Part shown: piece by piece, positions 29,032-44,000 of the stretch
Position numbering within the stretch: position 1 is the stretch's first letter
Layout: each line of letters opens with the position of its first letter
From: Asterias rubens
Lineage: Eukaryota > Echinodermata > Asteroidea > Forcipulatida > Asteriidae
DNA length: 64,000 bases
Direction: 5' to 3'
NCBI RefSeq assembly: GCF_902459465.1
Contig: NC_047063.1
Span: 8,927,343-8,991,342 of the forward strand
Notes under the pieces: model-generated
Database searches by the model: none
Told to the model about the DNA's origin: nothing
What the model saw: only the letters and a program-made list of their open reading frames with translations
Program-made: the position numbers and the translations under genes

Positions 29032-32000
29032 CTGAATCAAGAAAAAGTAAAACCGTGCTTAATTGTTAGCCAAACTACAAGAAGATTTTGCTTAACAAAA
29101 AACCGGTTACCAGCCCAAATCATCAAGTTTACATCGTTTTAAATTGAAAATGGTTCCGCACTAATTTGTTGCTTCGCAAAGACATTTGCTAAGAAGTTAT
29201 TTCTGTTTATACAGCTTTATGACATTGGAGCCTGCAGCTGATTTCACGAAATGCTACGATTAATCCAATCTCGAGTTAGGATGAGTAACTCTTCCTAACT
29301 TAGGATGGGTTCAATGCATCCTAACATCTGTGGATACGGATTTTAACTTGTCCCAAATCCCAAGATTAATCTGAAATTAGGAAGAGTTTGTTGAAATCAA
29401 CAGCTGGGCCCAATTTCATGGCTCTGCTTACCGTAAGCACAGAATCGGCGCTTAAGGAAGCAGGGAATTCTGTGCTTTAAAAGGCAAGCGTATTTCCTGG
29501 GCTATCAGCAAATTTTGGCTGCTGTGAGTGCGTACTGAACGTTACTAGGCATTCTATGCTTAAAGGGCTAGCGCAGAAGTTCGGCGCTCGCATGTAAGCG
29601 GGGAATTGTGATCGTAAGCGGGTTTTGGTGGTACGCAGAGCCATGAAATTGGGCCCTGGTCTCTTGCAGAAATATCATCTTTGACGCCGTAGCTTTACAA
29701 TAGACAAACAATATTTTTACCCCAGTTCCTTTCAAAACAAATCACTCTCTTCTGAAGATTCATATAGACCATGTGAACTTTGTTGACAACAAGTGTGACC
29801 TTGTACATTCTTTGGCTAGTCTGGCAGGCAAGATACTGCACTGGTCATATGGGAAAGTTTAATTTTTGTGTCATAACTTCCACATAAATCCAAAGAGTTA
29901 TGAAAGTAAAAGCTGGACAAGTTTAGAGATGTGCCCCCCTTTCATCATATCAAAAGTTGATAAGAAATAGACAGTGCAATCTCCATAAAATATAAAATTT
30001 TATTTTTTCTTCCATTGGGCTGTGTACAAATCGTGCCTGCAGAAAGTCCAGGCTCTGTGGCTCTTTTGTAAACATGTGATGTCACAGCTCACATTGTCTA
30101 TAGAACCTAGACTAACCTTAGCATCACCTCCGAGCGCTTGTTGAAGTAGATGAGTCAGCTTGGAGTTCCGATACGGAACGTGAAGTGCACTTGTTCTGAG
30201 CCCATTGAAAACCTGAAAACATCGAAACAACAAAATATTGATAAGAAATTGCAATTGTAACTGTTGTTATAAAACACCCAAAGTAGAACCTTGTCATTGG
30301 ATTGGAAGATTGTGGCTCACATGGCCGAGCGGTTAAGAGCACTGGATTCAATCTCTGGTGTTTGATCAACAGGGTGTGGGTTCGAGTCCCGGCGTGAAAC
30401 TTGCTACGTAAAATTGGGGAGGTAGTGCTTTCTGCTCTACCAGCCAGGCTTTGGATTGATGATACCCAAAGCCTACATGTACATTCGTATGGACTGTGAA
30501 AAGGGTTAATCTGTTTCAGCCCTAGGAGCAGGTGGCAACGGCCCCTGTAATAAAATAATTGTAGCCCACACCTTGAAGTGGCCTTCCGGCCTTGTGTGTC
30601 TGGCAACTTGCATAAAAAAAAAATTAATTAAAAATCAAGCAAATTATTACATTGGGAGAAAAATTACTCAGTTTGAACCAAAAAAGCTGGCTCCTCTGTT
30701 CACAAATGGGTCAAAAGATTAGCTTAAAATGAGCCATGATTGGCTCACATTGAGCCAAGACTGGTGTGGTCAAAATTGAGCCATTTGTGAACAGAGGAGC
30801 CGGCATTTTGGCTCAAACTGTGCCGTTTTTTTTCTCTCAGTGTATGTACCTGCCCAACCACGGCAATGGGCGGGGAGGCATCGCTTTTTGTTGCCTCCGT
30901 AAAGTATCGGGCCAGTATTGGCGTTTGTGCTTGTGTGTGTGAATTAAGAAAAAACAAAAACGTGATTTGGTAGATTTGACGAACCTGGCCGAGCGAGGTG
31001 AGTGACTTATTAATGGCAGCTGCCTCCACCAAGGTTTGTCCTGTGGCACCCGTCTTGGCGATTCGTTCAGACCCTGCCAGATCCACCAGCATCAAGGAAC
31101 CGTAACTCGTTGCATTGGACACCTTGTTGACGCCCTCAACGTTCAGAATCAGCAGCAGATGGGAACGAGAACTGAAGATTAAATACAATACAAAAAGAAA
31201 TAAAATGCGATTTATGCTTTTGAAAAACCATTGGCTCAATTTGATTAAAGTAATGCTTTTAGTAGTAAGTTTATGGGCCAATAACACTTCTTTATTTTTT
31301 CTCAGCTTCCTGGGGAGTATATATAACTTGGGCAACCCTAGCGCTCCAAAGGCCCTTTCATAAACAATATAAACCTCTACCTTTGAAGGTACCCATTTAT
31401 ACTCCTGGGTGAAGAGAAGCAGTTCTAGAAAAGCATCTTGCTCAAGGACACAAGTGTCATGACAGGGAATCGAACCCAGACTCTGATTACTTAACCACCA
31501 GACCTTGAATTCGATGCTCTTAACCACTCGGCCATGACACCCTCTTAAGATTTGTCTCCTGACTGATCGTTATCTGCAGATGTGGCTCAATTGTGAGTGG
31601 ACACTCTTCATACTTTGCTAAGTATGTTAAGCACTGGATTCAGAAATATTCAATGAAGTCTTTGTAGGGATTACACATACCTGGTGGAGTTCATCTTAGT
31701 GGCAGCCGTTGTTCGGTTAGAATCTCCGGTTTCCATGACAGTAGTGATGTCACGCTCCTCCTTCACCTCGACTTCCGTCAGTCCTTGCACAAAGAGTCTC
31801 TTGCCTTGCATCTTGATGTCCAATTTCTTCTTGTCGCTTCCTTGGCACAGTAGATCCAGCAGAGCTTCATTGTACACCTCTAGCATGGACACCTGAAATG
31901 AGAATGAAATGTATTTTCTCATGAGGATTCTGCTGGAGTTCAAAACGCATACAAAAGAATACAAAAGGCAGGATGGTGATTGTGGTGTACTCAGGAATGC

Positions 32001-35000
32001 ATGGGCCACAGTGGACAGGGAGTGGTCCACTCAGGGCTTTGCCTCAAGATCGGTGCTCCCCAAATACAGGTCTGTATTGTTAACATGTTTTTTCTTTCCG
32101 GTGTAATTCGATGCTATGTAGGTAGGCGCATGAGAAAATGTTTTATTCACAGTCGAGAAATGAGATTAGGAATATAATAGATGTTAAACTTGCATCGGGG
32201 ATAAAGAATATTAATTTTGTTTTTTTACCCATACACCGATGTGTTAGCACTGTATACTCAGTACTTCCCCCGAGTCCCGTGAACAAATATCACAGGCATA
32301 TTACTCGAGTTTGGGAATAAAAAGAGTTTACGTAGAAGTTGGAATCATATCTATTCAGCCCGTGCTTATCTTCAGGATCTAATTCAGCATAATCAACCCA
32401 CTAGAAATCTTCGTTCAAAGAACAAACATCTTCTGTCAGCCCCAGGTATCACTAATAATACTTCCTATATGGTTCTCGCTCCTTCCAGAACGCTGCTGTG
32501 CATCTTTGGAACAGCTTACCACACAATTAATGTCAAACAGGCTGATGGAACTACTGATCAATTTAAAAACCGGGTTAAAACACATTTTGTTCAATTAATG
32601 TTATCACAGTTAATTTCATTTATTTCTGTCTTCTTCACTGAGCATTTCCTCACCCCCATTCTGAAACAACTTCACTGGCTCCCTATCTCTCATCGAAACA
32701 TCTTCAAACTGATGCTCATTGTCCTCAAACCACTACATCTCAGAACTACTTCAAGTTTACACTCCGTCAAGGAATCTTTGATCAAGTTCTATGCTTCTCC
32801 TCATTGAAGCCAAGTCTCGACACTCATGGGGTGATAGGTCTTTTTCTTTAGTTGTGCCACGCATCTGGAACTCTCTACCACTTATTCCTAGATCTTGTCT
32901 TTGTACCACAACATTCAAATCTCTTCTCAAAACTTATCTTATGTCACAGGTTTTCATAAACTGATTTTGTTATGTCTGTTTTTCTTTTCTTTTGTTTTTG
33001 GGGGTTTTACTGCCCCTAGAACACCCAGCAGGGTGGATATGTGCACATTTGAAGTCTTTATTAATATTATTATCTTATGAGAGCCTGGAATCACATCTGG
33101 TCTAAAATCAGCACTAAAAAACATCCATAACTTGACATCGTCAATCTCTTTTAGGAAAAAAAGTACACAATCAGTACTCTTTTTTTTTGTTTAATGGTAC
33201 GTTGGATCATGGCATGTCATGGCCGAGTGTTTGGGGGCGCCAGACGAATCTCTGGTAATTCTGATCGATCTAGTGTGGGTTCTAGTCCCAATGGTGGCAC
33301 TTGTGGCCTTGAGCAAGATGCTTTTACCATAATTGCCTTGGCCTAATTTCACAAAGCCTGTAAGCACACAAATTTGCTTAGCATGAAATTTCTTCCTTGA
33401 TAAAAACAGGATTACCAACCAAATTTCCATTTGTTACACATTGCTTGATACGAGTAGGAAGTAGGTTGTTTGCTTATCATGTGGCAATTCGGTTGGTAAT
33501 CCTGTTTTTATCAAGGAAGACATTTTATGCGAAGCAAATGTTTGTGCTTAAAGGCTTAATAAAATTGGGCCCTTGTCCTTTGGGACATAAAGTGGTAGGC
33601 TCTGTGCATTACGATTGGTAGTACAAGTAAACAACATTTATTGTGGAAGAGTTGTGGTTTGGGTTGTATTTCTGATCTTCCCAACTTAATGAGGGATAGA
33701 CAGGGATGGGCAAATCTCAACATGATTCAGACCTCGGTCGACTAGAGAGAGAGAGAGTGAGAGATATACAAGCCCTGCGGTCTTGTCGATTATCCCCCAA
33801 AAATCGAGCCGTACTTCTTTCCTTACCTTCAATGAGTAAGACACCTGGTCTCTCTCACCACAGATCTTAAGAAGTTCTCTAATTGATCGGACGTTGACCC
33901 CGGGGTCATCCTTGGTACCCATCATGGTGAAGGTTTTACCGGAACCAGTCTGCCCGTATGCCATGATGCAGACGTTGTAGCCGTCAACGCAGGACGTGAT
34001 GATAGGGAGGGCCTGGTTGAAAACCTATTGGAACGAGTCAAGAGAGTTAAAATTTGCGTCGGGGATAAAGAAAGTTCACTTTGGTTTACCCTTCACATTG
34101 GGGTGTGTTAATATCAACCGGTTCTTATAGCGCTTTATCACACCCCTAGCGGTGTATCAAAGCGCTCAGTAGTTTGTCCTACAAGGTATGTGGAGCTATG
34201 TATTGAAGTATGAGACCAATTCCCATTTATAGCACCATGTAATGATTTACAAGGTGCTGTGGCGCAACATGCTGCCGATCAGGCCAGGAGCACCGGGGCG
34301 AGCCCCTTTATTTTACGATAAGTACACTAGGTTCATTTACGTGCATTAAAATAAATAAATAATAAATATTTGAGTTTATATAGCGCTTTTTCACTCCCGA
34401 ATGGGTGTCTCAAAGCGCTTCAAATTATTACCCCTGGTCACTGGGCCTTAATTCACTCCTTAAACCATCTCAGCTCCCTGGGGAGTATACAGCCTCGTGC
34501 AACAAATGCGCTACTCGGCTAAATCAATCACAATAACCATCTCTGCCCTCACAGGTCCCCATTTACCCCTGGGTGGAGAGAAGCAATAATAGTTAAGTGT
34601 CTTGCTCAGGGACACAAGTGTCATGACCCGGATTCAAACCCACACTCTGCTGAACAGAATCAGCGGAGCTTGAATTCGGTGCTCTTAACCGCTCGGCCAC
34701 GACACCCCATACACACAACACACAGGACCATTACGTCCCATCGGAAGGATGCAGCAATAATGGTTAAGTGACTGAATTATTGCGGCACCCGGTGCTAAAA
34801 TATAGGATTTGTACTGCCTGTAGCTACCGGGCAATCTCAGTGGTCTAGTTGGTAAGACACTGCTCTAGAATTCACAGGTCTTGGTTTGAATCACACGCGA
34901 CGTGTAAGTACTGGGAACCAAAGTTAAAGGCAGTGGACACTAAATAATTATTAGCACAAAACCTTACTTGGGAACGAGTAATGAGGAGAGGTTGATAGTA

Positions 35001-38000
35001 TAAAACATTGTGAGAAATGGCTCCCTCTGAAGTAACGCAGTTTTCGAGAAAGAAGTAATTTTCCATGAATTTGATTTCAGGACCACAGTTTAGAATTTGA
35101 GGTCTCAAAATCAAGCATCTGAAAGCACACAACTTCGTGTGACAAGGGTGTTTTTTTCTTTCATAGTTATCTCGCAACTCCGATGACCAATCAAATTCAA
35201 ATTTGCACAGGTTTGTTATTTCATGCATATGTTGAGACACACCAAGTGAGAAGACTGGTCTTTGACAGTTACCAATAGTGTCCAGGGTCTTTAACAGAGT
35301 CCAGAATGATCACTGGTCATCAAATGGTCATGGTCACGATCACCGTAGTCCAGTGGTTAGACTGCATGACTTGCAATCACAAGATTGTGGGTTCGAATCC
35401 CACCATGCTACCCAATGGTTTCACAAAGAATATTATAAGTGTTGTCGTCAAGTTACTGAATCACAATTTATACATTTGTGCAATTGACAATAAATCGATG
35501 TTAGTATGAAAGACATTTTCTGTTGCCAGCTTGGCGTTTATAAAGTATCCACTTTTGGGAGTTTGCCGAGTTCCCCTGATGGGAAGATCATTACAAAATT
35601 TTGTAACAAAATGTCACATACTGTAACGTACCTAACATAATGTAATGCCAAGATCATAGCGCAAATAACACAAGGAAATTATCCGAATAAATTATGATTT
35701 TTTTTTTCTAGCAAATATTGTGGTGGGTTCTACCTCCGTTTGAGTCGATGACGGAGTGAACACTTTATCAAAGCTGTACTGCATCTTCTTGCCAGCAGGG
35801 TTCACACCACAGATTTCTGTGTCGTCCGGGAATTCCAGGCAGCATTCAGTGCGCGAGTCATATCGCACCCTGCAGAACACTCTGATATTCCCGCGCAGTT
35901 CCTGGAGCTACAAAAAAACAACAACCCAACTTTGTTTTGAAAGTCAATCCAACCAAAAAAACATCCAATAAAAATTATAATCTCCCTAAAGAATCATTTT
36001 AGTAAACACTTCATTGCGGATAAATTTATGTACGGCTCACACAGTAACACCACAAAATTCTTCAGTAAATGGGGCGCTTTCTCTGCACTGTGTCTTATCA
36101 CAACATGATGGTTGTAAATAATCTGTACTTTTTATTTTATTTTTGCAATTAATCAAGAGGTCAATAAATGAAAATCTCCTTGGATTAAATAAAAACAACT
36201 AACAAATTGTTATCTTGGATCAAAATGTCATTTAATCTTCTAAGCAAAATGTTCATCACTTCTCCAGTCTCAGCCCAGGTCAAAATTCCAGTTGAACCTA
36301 GTTAAACTGGGTTTAACTGGAACTAGTTGAAACCAGTTGATAAACTAGTTAAACACAGTTAAAACCAGTTGCTTTAATATGGAAAATGGACAGAACCCAA
36401 CTGGTTTATAATTTCAACCTAGTTGAACACAGTTAAAACTAGTCCAAACCAGTTGGTTAATATGGAAAATGGACGAGTTTGGTCACTATCCAGTTGAACC
36501 AGTTGAGGTTCAACTGGAATTTTGACCTGGGAGTCGATATTGGTTTCATGGTATTTGCTGGTAACCGATTAAAGCCTTTACCTGATTATAAAGCAGTTTC
36601 CTTTGGAGGCATTCTTTCTTGTAGAGTACTTTGAGACTGTCGAGTTCGTGAGACGTACTCGAGTCTAGATTCTTCATCTTGGACAAACCAGAGAGGGCAG
36701 CTTTAACCAGTTCCTTCATTTCTAAAACAGCAAAAGTCATACAATTAGATTCTTTGTTTTTAAAGACACCGGACACCTTTGGTAATTGTCAAAGACCAGT
36801 CTTCTCACCTGGTGTAACCCAACGCAAGCATAAAATAACAAGCCTGTGAAAATTTGAGCCTAATTGGTCATCGAAGTTGCGAGAAAATGATGAAAGAAAA
36901 AAACACACTGTTGGTCGAATTTGTGTGCTTTCAGATAAAAATAAAAGACTTAACTTCAAGAAGTCTTTTATTATTTTAGTGAGAAATTACCTCTTTCTCA
37001 AAACCTATGCTACTTCAAAGGGAGCTGTTTCTCACAATGCTTTAAAATACTATCAACAGTCAAGACGCTTTTCGCAAATTCAATCGAAGGGACTACAAAC
37101 CTTTTCATTGTTGATAAACAAAGTGCCCTGGTTGGCATGGCCGGCCGAATGTTAGCAAAACAACCACAATTTTTTACCAACTTGAATGTTTATCTTCTAT
37201 GATTTGTTTACTTGTTTCAAACAAGTTCAACTTATTTTGTTATATTTGTGTAACATTTCTAAAAACTATAGCTCCCCGTTTTTGATTTGCATTTTTGGCT
37301 TTCCAACGTTTATCCTGAGGTTGGCAAAAACTTAGGCTGTGACATTGCAGTAGGAAGGTCTATATATATAGTTGACTATTGTGGACCATTGGGCGATTTT
37401 GTTTGGTACTATGTACATACATGCATAGGTAGCCGTCGAACATTAACTAATGGTTGACAAATGGTTGCTGCTCGATTTTGGCCTTTGTAGCTGGTCCCCC
37501 TCATCAGGCCCGGAAGTTAATCTTTGAAATGGGCAAGGCCATTTTCATTTCGCAAAAATCTACGAGGAATTTTCAAAGGGGCACCAAGGCCTATACCAGG
37601 GGCAACGAAGGCCTCTGTGGCCTGCAAGTTATCCCAGGCCATGACACTTACCATCAAATCCTTGAGTCACTGCCTTCTTGAGTGTTAATTTAGACTTGTC
37701 CAACTCCTTAGCCGCTTTGTCCACTCTAAGCAAGAGGTCAGTGTCGATGGTCGGACCCTGTGGCTCTACCACTGGTGGTACTGGGGGTACAGCAAGGTGC
37801 TTAGGGGACTCGTCAAACGTGGAATCGGGATCTGTGTCCGGTTCGGCCGTTTCAATGTCCTGCATAAGAAAAAAAAAGACCGAAGGGCAATTCCATGGTC
37901 AGTCGCATTACACTTTCGTGTCATTTCTTGATCTTGGTGCTAGTAGTTTTATGTGAGATATTCTTTCCAACAAGTTTATAGACTGATTTGTACTTGACAC

Positions 38001-41000
38001 CCAAGGCCTTGAAGTGATGATATAAGAAATGTGGGCTTTGTGCTCTGGATGTTATAACGTTGTAAAAAGTGGTCAGTAGCACTACACAAAAAAGATGGTA
38101 AAAATAAACTACAAAGACCTGTCTCCTTTTCTCTAGCGTTCGGGAAGACAATTAGCAACGCACACAAAAGCCCTGGGCCCACCAACCATCTCCTTTTAGG
38201 AGAACCAATCAGGGCAGTGACTGAGAAGTCTGAAAATCTACAACGCGGTAGTAGAATATAAAGCAAGACAAGTTCTCAAAAGAACATAATCTACCTGGCA
38301 AGTAGATACACACATGGTGTTACGGCAAACCAAATATATATTGATACCTGACCATGCAAGGGTATTCTTGGTGAAAAGAAACTACTTTTAGTAAAACTTA
38401 CCGGTGTGGGCGCCTTGCGTCTAGCTGTAACTGGTCTGCCTGTTCTCGGTCTCTCTTGCTGCATTGCGGAAAGTCTAAGGTTGGCCGTCTTAGCCTCCAC
38501 CTCCAGGCTGACAGCCTGTTTGCGAAGCTGCTCGACCTATACAACATCAAACAAAAGTGGATTTGTTATATTTGTGGCGCCTGAAAATAAGTCTCAAGTA
38601 AGATTCTCAAATCCATTCCATCCTGGCTCATATTTTAAGAAACATTCTTCTTAAATGGTTGAGTGCTTAGTACTGACTGTCTTTTTCCCATTATTTGTGC
38701 CTTAATTTATTTGATTCAGGGTTGAACAAAGAAAAATTTACTAATAATAATAATAATAATAATTGTGGCGGCTCATATAGCGCACACGTCCGTCACTCAG
38801 TGACGCTCCTGGGGCTGTAACATTCAGTATTTCCTGCAAGATGAGAGTGAGACTCGAACCAACGACCTCCGGGTCAACGCGCCTGCGCTCTACCAACTGA
38901 GCTATTAGCCCTATTTTGGCGGTCTCCCTATTTTCTCAATATCTTTGTTCAGGGGTGCCAGGAAAAGCCATAACACCAATAACTGCCGTGTAGAGCCAGG
39001 GATCACACCCAAATTATGATACGTTTTTATATGATTATTTATTTGCTTCACTTATATGTACCATTTCTTTGAATGGTTTTACACCAGATTTAGTGCGCCT
39101 CTATAAATGCTGTGTAATTCAAATACATTCCATGCATTCTGTCAGGGGCGTCTAAGTACAGGACAGTAAGATTACAAATCAACTGTTTAACTTCCAGTTA
39201 TTGGGATTGCTACTCAATGCCATATGGATAGATTACCTCAGTCATCATCTTGTCAAAGTCAGTCTGCAGACGCTTTTTCTGATAATTGATATCTTTGTGA
39301 GACTTTTGCTGTGGAGAGAAAGAGACAGAGACAAAATGAATTTGATTTAAATGTTGATCAATAACTGGGCACTGCTGCAAATTTGAGTTTGTTAACTAAG
39401 ATTTAAGTTTACAATTAAGAACTCACTCTGCAGTAGCAAGGTTAAAAACGAGAAGTTCCCCGATCCACTAAAGCGATTTACTACCTTCCGCCCAGGTATT
39501 AGTTAAGAGAACTCTCCCAAATTCCAAAAATCAACTTCGCTGTATTAGAATATAAAGCAAGACAAGTTCCCAAAAGAACATAATCTACTGTGGAAGTGTC
39601 GTGGCCGAGCGGTTTAGAGCAACAAATACAAACTCTGGTTTTTCTGATCAGCAGAGTGTGGGTTTGAATCCCCAGCTGTGACACTTGTGTCCTTAAGCAA
39701 GACACTTAACCATTGCTTCGTCCTTCGGATGGCACGTAGAGCCGTTGGTCTCATGTGTTGTGTAACGCATGTAAAAGAACCCAGTGCACTTTATCGAAAA
39801 CGGAAAGGGGTTTTCCGGTGTTCCTGGCTGTGGTTACTGAATGCGCCATAGCACCTTATAAGGTGCTACATAAATCATGGGTCTCAGAATTCATCACTGC
39901 AATAACCTATCTTTCTGAAAGTTTGTATATACTCAGTGCCTTGAGTACCTTGTTTGGTAGATACTTGCACTATATAAGACTTCTATATTATTAAAATTAT
40001 TATTGTTACTAATACCCAGCAAGTAAATTCACACATGGTGTTATCGCAAACCTCATTATTAAGTCCTGCTGTCTTGTGGATTTTTCCCCCAAATGAGCCC
40101 TGAAGACTTTTAGTACTATTATTAATATTAAATTATATAAAACATTCTGTCAATAAAACCTTAAGCAACGACGTCATCCAGCGGCCATCTTAGAGGTAAA
40201 ACGATGACAAAACAATCAAAACGCACAGATTTGGCAAATGAACAGTTGCTTTTTTTACCTCTAGGTGAGGTCGTCCCACTGATATAACGTCATGTACAAA
40301 AGGTCTATTATGAATATTTGGTTTGCGGTAACATCATGTGTGTATCTACTTGCCAGGTAGAGTTTGTTCTTAGAGAACTGTCTTGCTTTATTCTACTGCC
40401 TCGGAGTAGATAATCAGAGGTTCGGGAGACTTCTCAAGTCTGAAAAGAACTGTCCTGCTTTTTAACTATTACCTAACAGACTAAAATAGACTGGACTACT
40501 ACTTTAGCTATATGATCGTAATTAACTGTACTGCCGCGGAGTCAGTTCTGAATTGGTCTCAACGCTTCGACTAGCTTGCTCTAGTCATTGTCAGAACAAA
40601 CTCTACCTGGCAAGTAGATACACACATGGTGTTACCGCAAACCAAATATACATTGATACCTCACCATGCAATGCCTCAAATCCTATATAGGTCTATATGT
40701 TTATGAAGGAACAAGCATTTTTCAACTTACTAATTTGGCCAACTTGTCTTGCAAGATGGAGATCTTCTCATCTTTTTCTTTGATGAGTTTCGTGTTGACC
40801 CCAGTCAGTCTATCCGGGCTGTCCATGGCCCCGGTATCGCCGATTGCAAAGTAGGTGGAGATGGCATCCTCCGTGTCGTAGTTGCTCTGACGTAGAGCCG
40901 CGATCATGTCATACTTGTCTTTCCACATGGGCAACGCTTCCTAATAATAATAATAATAATAATAATAAGACTTGTAATGCGCACATATCCACCCTGCTGG

Positions 41001-44000
41001 GCTGGGTGTTCACCAGAGAATATGAGGTCACAGCTACAATAACACAGGAAACATTTGTACAAGAGGGAGGACTGATTTGTTAAAGTAGTGTATCTCAAAA
41101 CAGACCATTTTGAGATAAATAGGTTTGAAGATTTATTTACAGCTTTTTTTTGTATACATATATTAGTGTCACAAACTTTGAGTTTTACAGGCCGACATCC
41201 AGATTGTATCTTCCAAACCAATTATCGGTTGACATTGAGATTTTCAGAATCGGAGATAATAATAATAACCCGTTTTTATATCGCGCTTTTCACACCCGGA
41301 GGGCGTCCCAAACCGCTTCACATCATTAACCCTGGTCACTGGGCCTTAATTCACTCCTTAAACCATCTCAGCTCCCTGGTGGGGAGTATACAGCCTTGTG
41401 CAACATTAATATGCACTACTCAGCTAAATCAATCATAAGAACCGTCTCTGCCCTCACAGGTACCCATTTACCCCTGGGTGGAGAGAAGCAATTATAGTTA
41501 AGTATCCTGCTCAGGGACACAAGTGTTAAGACCGGGATTCGAATCCACACTCTGCTGAACAGAAGCACCAGAGCTTGAGTTCGGTGCTCTTACCTGCTCG
41601 GCCACGACACCCCACTCCCAACATTGCAATGTTTCTTTGCTAATTACTCAAAGTTGTCTGGTGTACCTGTGTTATCTTTTTCCATAACCGCAGTACTTCG
41701 AAGTAAAACGTTTCTCAAAATGCAATATACTATTCAAAGCTGTTGTACTTCTTACAAGGTAAGTTTTTAACATAAATGTTTTTTTGTGGAGAACTTTCAG
41801 AATCATAATCTCCAGCATTTAACCTGTCAAAAAATGTAGAGTTTCCTTAGACCCACAGGAGTTGGAACAGGATTAGATAAGATAGGATTTGATTTATTGT
41901 CCACGTTAAAAAACATAGAAACTAGCCAAATACAATATACACAATCAAAATCAAAACTATATAAATTACAAAATAAGAGAAGTAGAAATGCAAAGCAACA
42001 AAAGACATGCAAACTAAACAAAAAAAATGCACCAGCCAAAACAACGCCAACCAGTCACATGGGACATCAAGACAACAAAGGCTTGAAGAAACACCCAGCC
42101 TTCCTACCCCCGTGACCAGTTAACGCTGCCCCGACAACCAATTCAATCCATTCCAGGATCATGATAAGGTAAATTTTAGCCCGTATGGCCGTCTATAACT
42201 AAAACAATTACCTGGATCTGTCTAACAAGAGGTTTAATGAAGTCCGAATGTTGCTCCCAAGAAACTGGCATCTTCACCCACGCTCCTGACGAATCGTCAA
42301 AGTAACAGTGAATATTCCGCTTTTCCTACATTAATTATAAAAATAATAATAATAACAATAAATAGCATTTGTATAGCGCTTTCCACAAGCATTTCAAAGT
42401 GCTTTAGCATTGTCTGAAAAGATGTGTTTTTAAATGTGAGTTCTGAATAAGCTGATTGAAGATGAGTCACGGATGTGTATAGGGAGCTGTTCCAGCAAGT
42501 TGGTGCAGCTACTAAGAATGCTCTATCACCATAGCGATTATTCGTGCGTGGGCCATCGGAAAGTTGAAGATGAATGTTGGATGTTGATCGAAGGCTCACA
42601 GATGAAGAAGGCAACTTTTGTGAGATGAGATTATTGATGTATGTGGGAGCGAGGCCATGTATTTCTTTGTAAAGAGATATTATATTGCTTTGTAAACAGA
42701 TATTATGTATATTAAAACCAAAATGAATACTCTTTATTCCCGATGCAAATTTAACATCTATTATAACGTTGCGGTACCTGCTGCCAAAAACATAGGATTC
42801 GAACTGCCTCTAGCTACCGGGCAATCTCGGTAGTCTAGTTGGTAAGACTATGCTCCAGTAGCAAGGGTCCTGGGTTTGAATGCCACCCGAGTAATATGAC
42901 TGTGATTTTTCATCACAGCTGAGCTCAGGTCGGGTACTAAGTAATTACTTAGAATGTAACATAGCTAACACACATCGGTGTGTATGGGTAAAAACAAAAA
43001 TGCAAATTGTTTATCCCCGATGCAAATTTAACATCTATTCTATACTTTACGCATTGTTGTTGTTTTCTTTCAAGATACTTGATCAAAATCACTTTGACGA
43101 GTTTACCTATTATCCTCGTTTAATTTTAGTTTAGGTTATTATTTGGTCAATAAGTAATGAAGTTTTCCTCCTTGTGGCATTGTTGAAATTTGATCAGAAA
43201 AAAATCAAGATTTTAGTTTAACTTTGTTTAAAAAAAAACAAGGTTCTGAATCTTACAAAAACACAACAATCGTAAAAAATTTGATGAAATATACCTCAAA
43301 TATATAAGTGAGGAGACTTCCCCGAGTTGGGTGTTTGATTGATCCAGCCCGGTCGTCATTGTTACCGCTCCCGAGCCCTGGTGAGATATCGATGTCTCCG
43401 ACATCATGGGTTTGTGATGTCGAGGAAGCTGGGTTACTATTAGAGCCAGCATTGTTGTCTTGTATTGGATCTCCATCCACTGAGAAATGACCCTGGCCAA
43501 TCCATCGTTCTGGAAACGCTTGCCATTCCTGGAAAAGAAAAAAAAAGATTTATCAATGGGTGCTTTCAATTAGCTTCCCCGTCTCGACCCCACAATGCTC
43601 ATTCGTGTGAGCCCCTGACAAGAGCTAATTGAACGATCACACTCGCGCTTTTGTGGTGACATCATGGAACTTGGGCCAGCCCCAAGTGACCCGCTCCACA
43701 AGCAGGGCAGACCGGGGTCAACCCGGGGAAGCTAATCAAACACACCCTATAAGATGTAATTGTAACACTAATAGCATGAAAGCCAAGAAGTCCTTGTTCT
43801 CAATTTTTTTTTTAATTGTTATTCCGCCAGTTTTTACCAAGTCATATTGTCGATTGCAGCTTTGCTCATCACACTGCCTCAACCTTATGGAACAATCTCC
43901 AGGAACATTTGAAAAAATATGGATTCCATTGATAAGTTTAGGAGTTGTCATCTAATTCATGCATTTTGTTTGATACTCACCAAGGCCCAATTTCATGGCT

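Noticed and set aside
30124..30606. 160-codon minus-strand frame
   Set aside because: Frame-shifted shadow of kinesin exon 14 joined to an S3 SINE.
38845..38912. tRNA gene on the minus strand
   Set aside because: Same SINE family; no matching acceptor stem.
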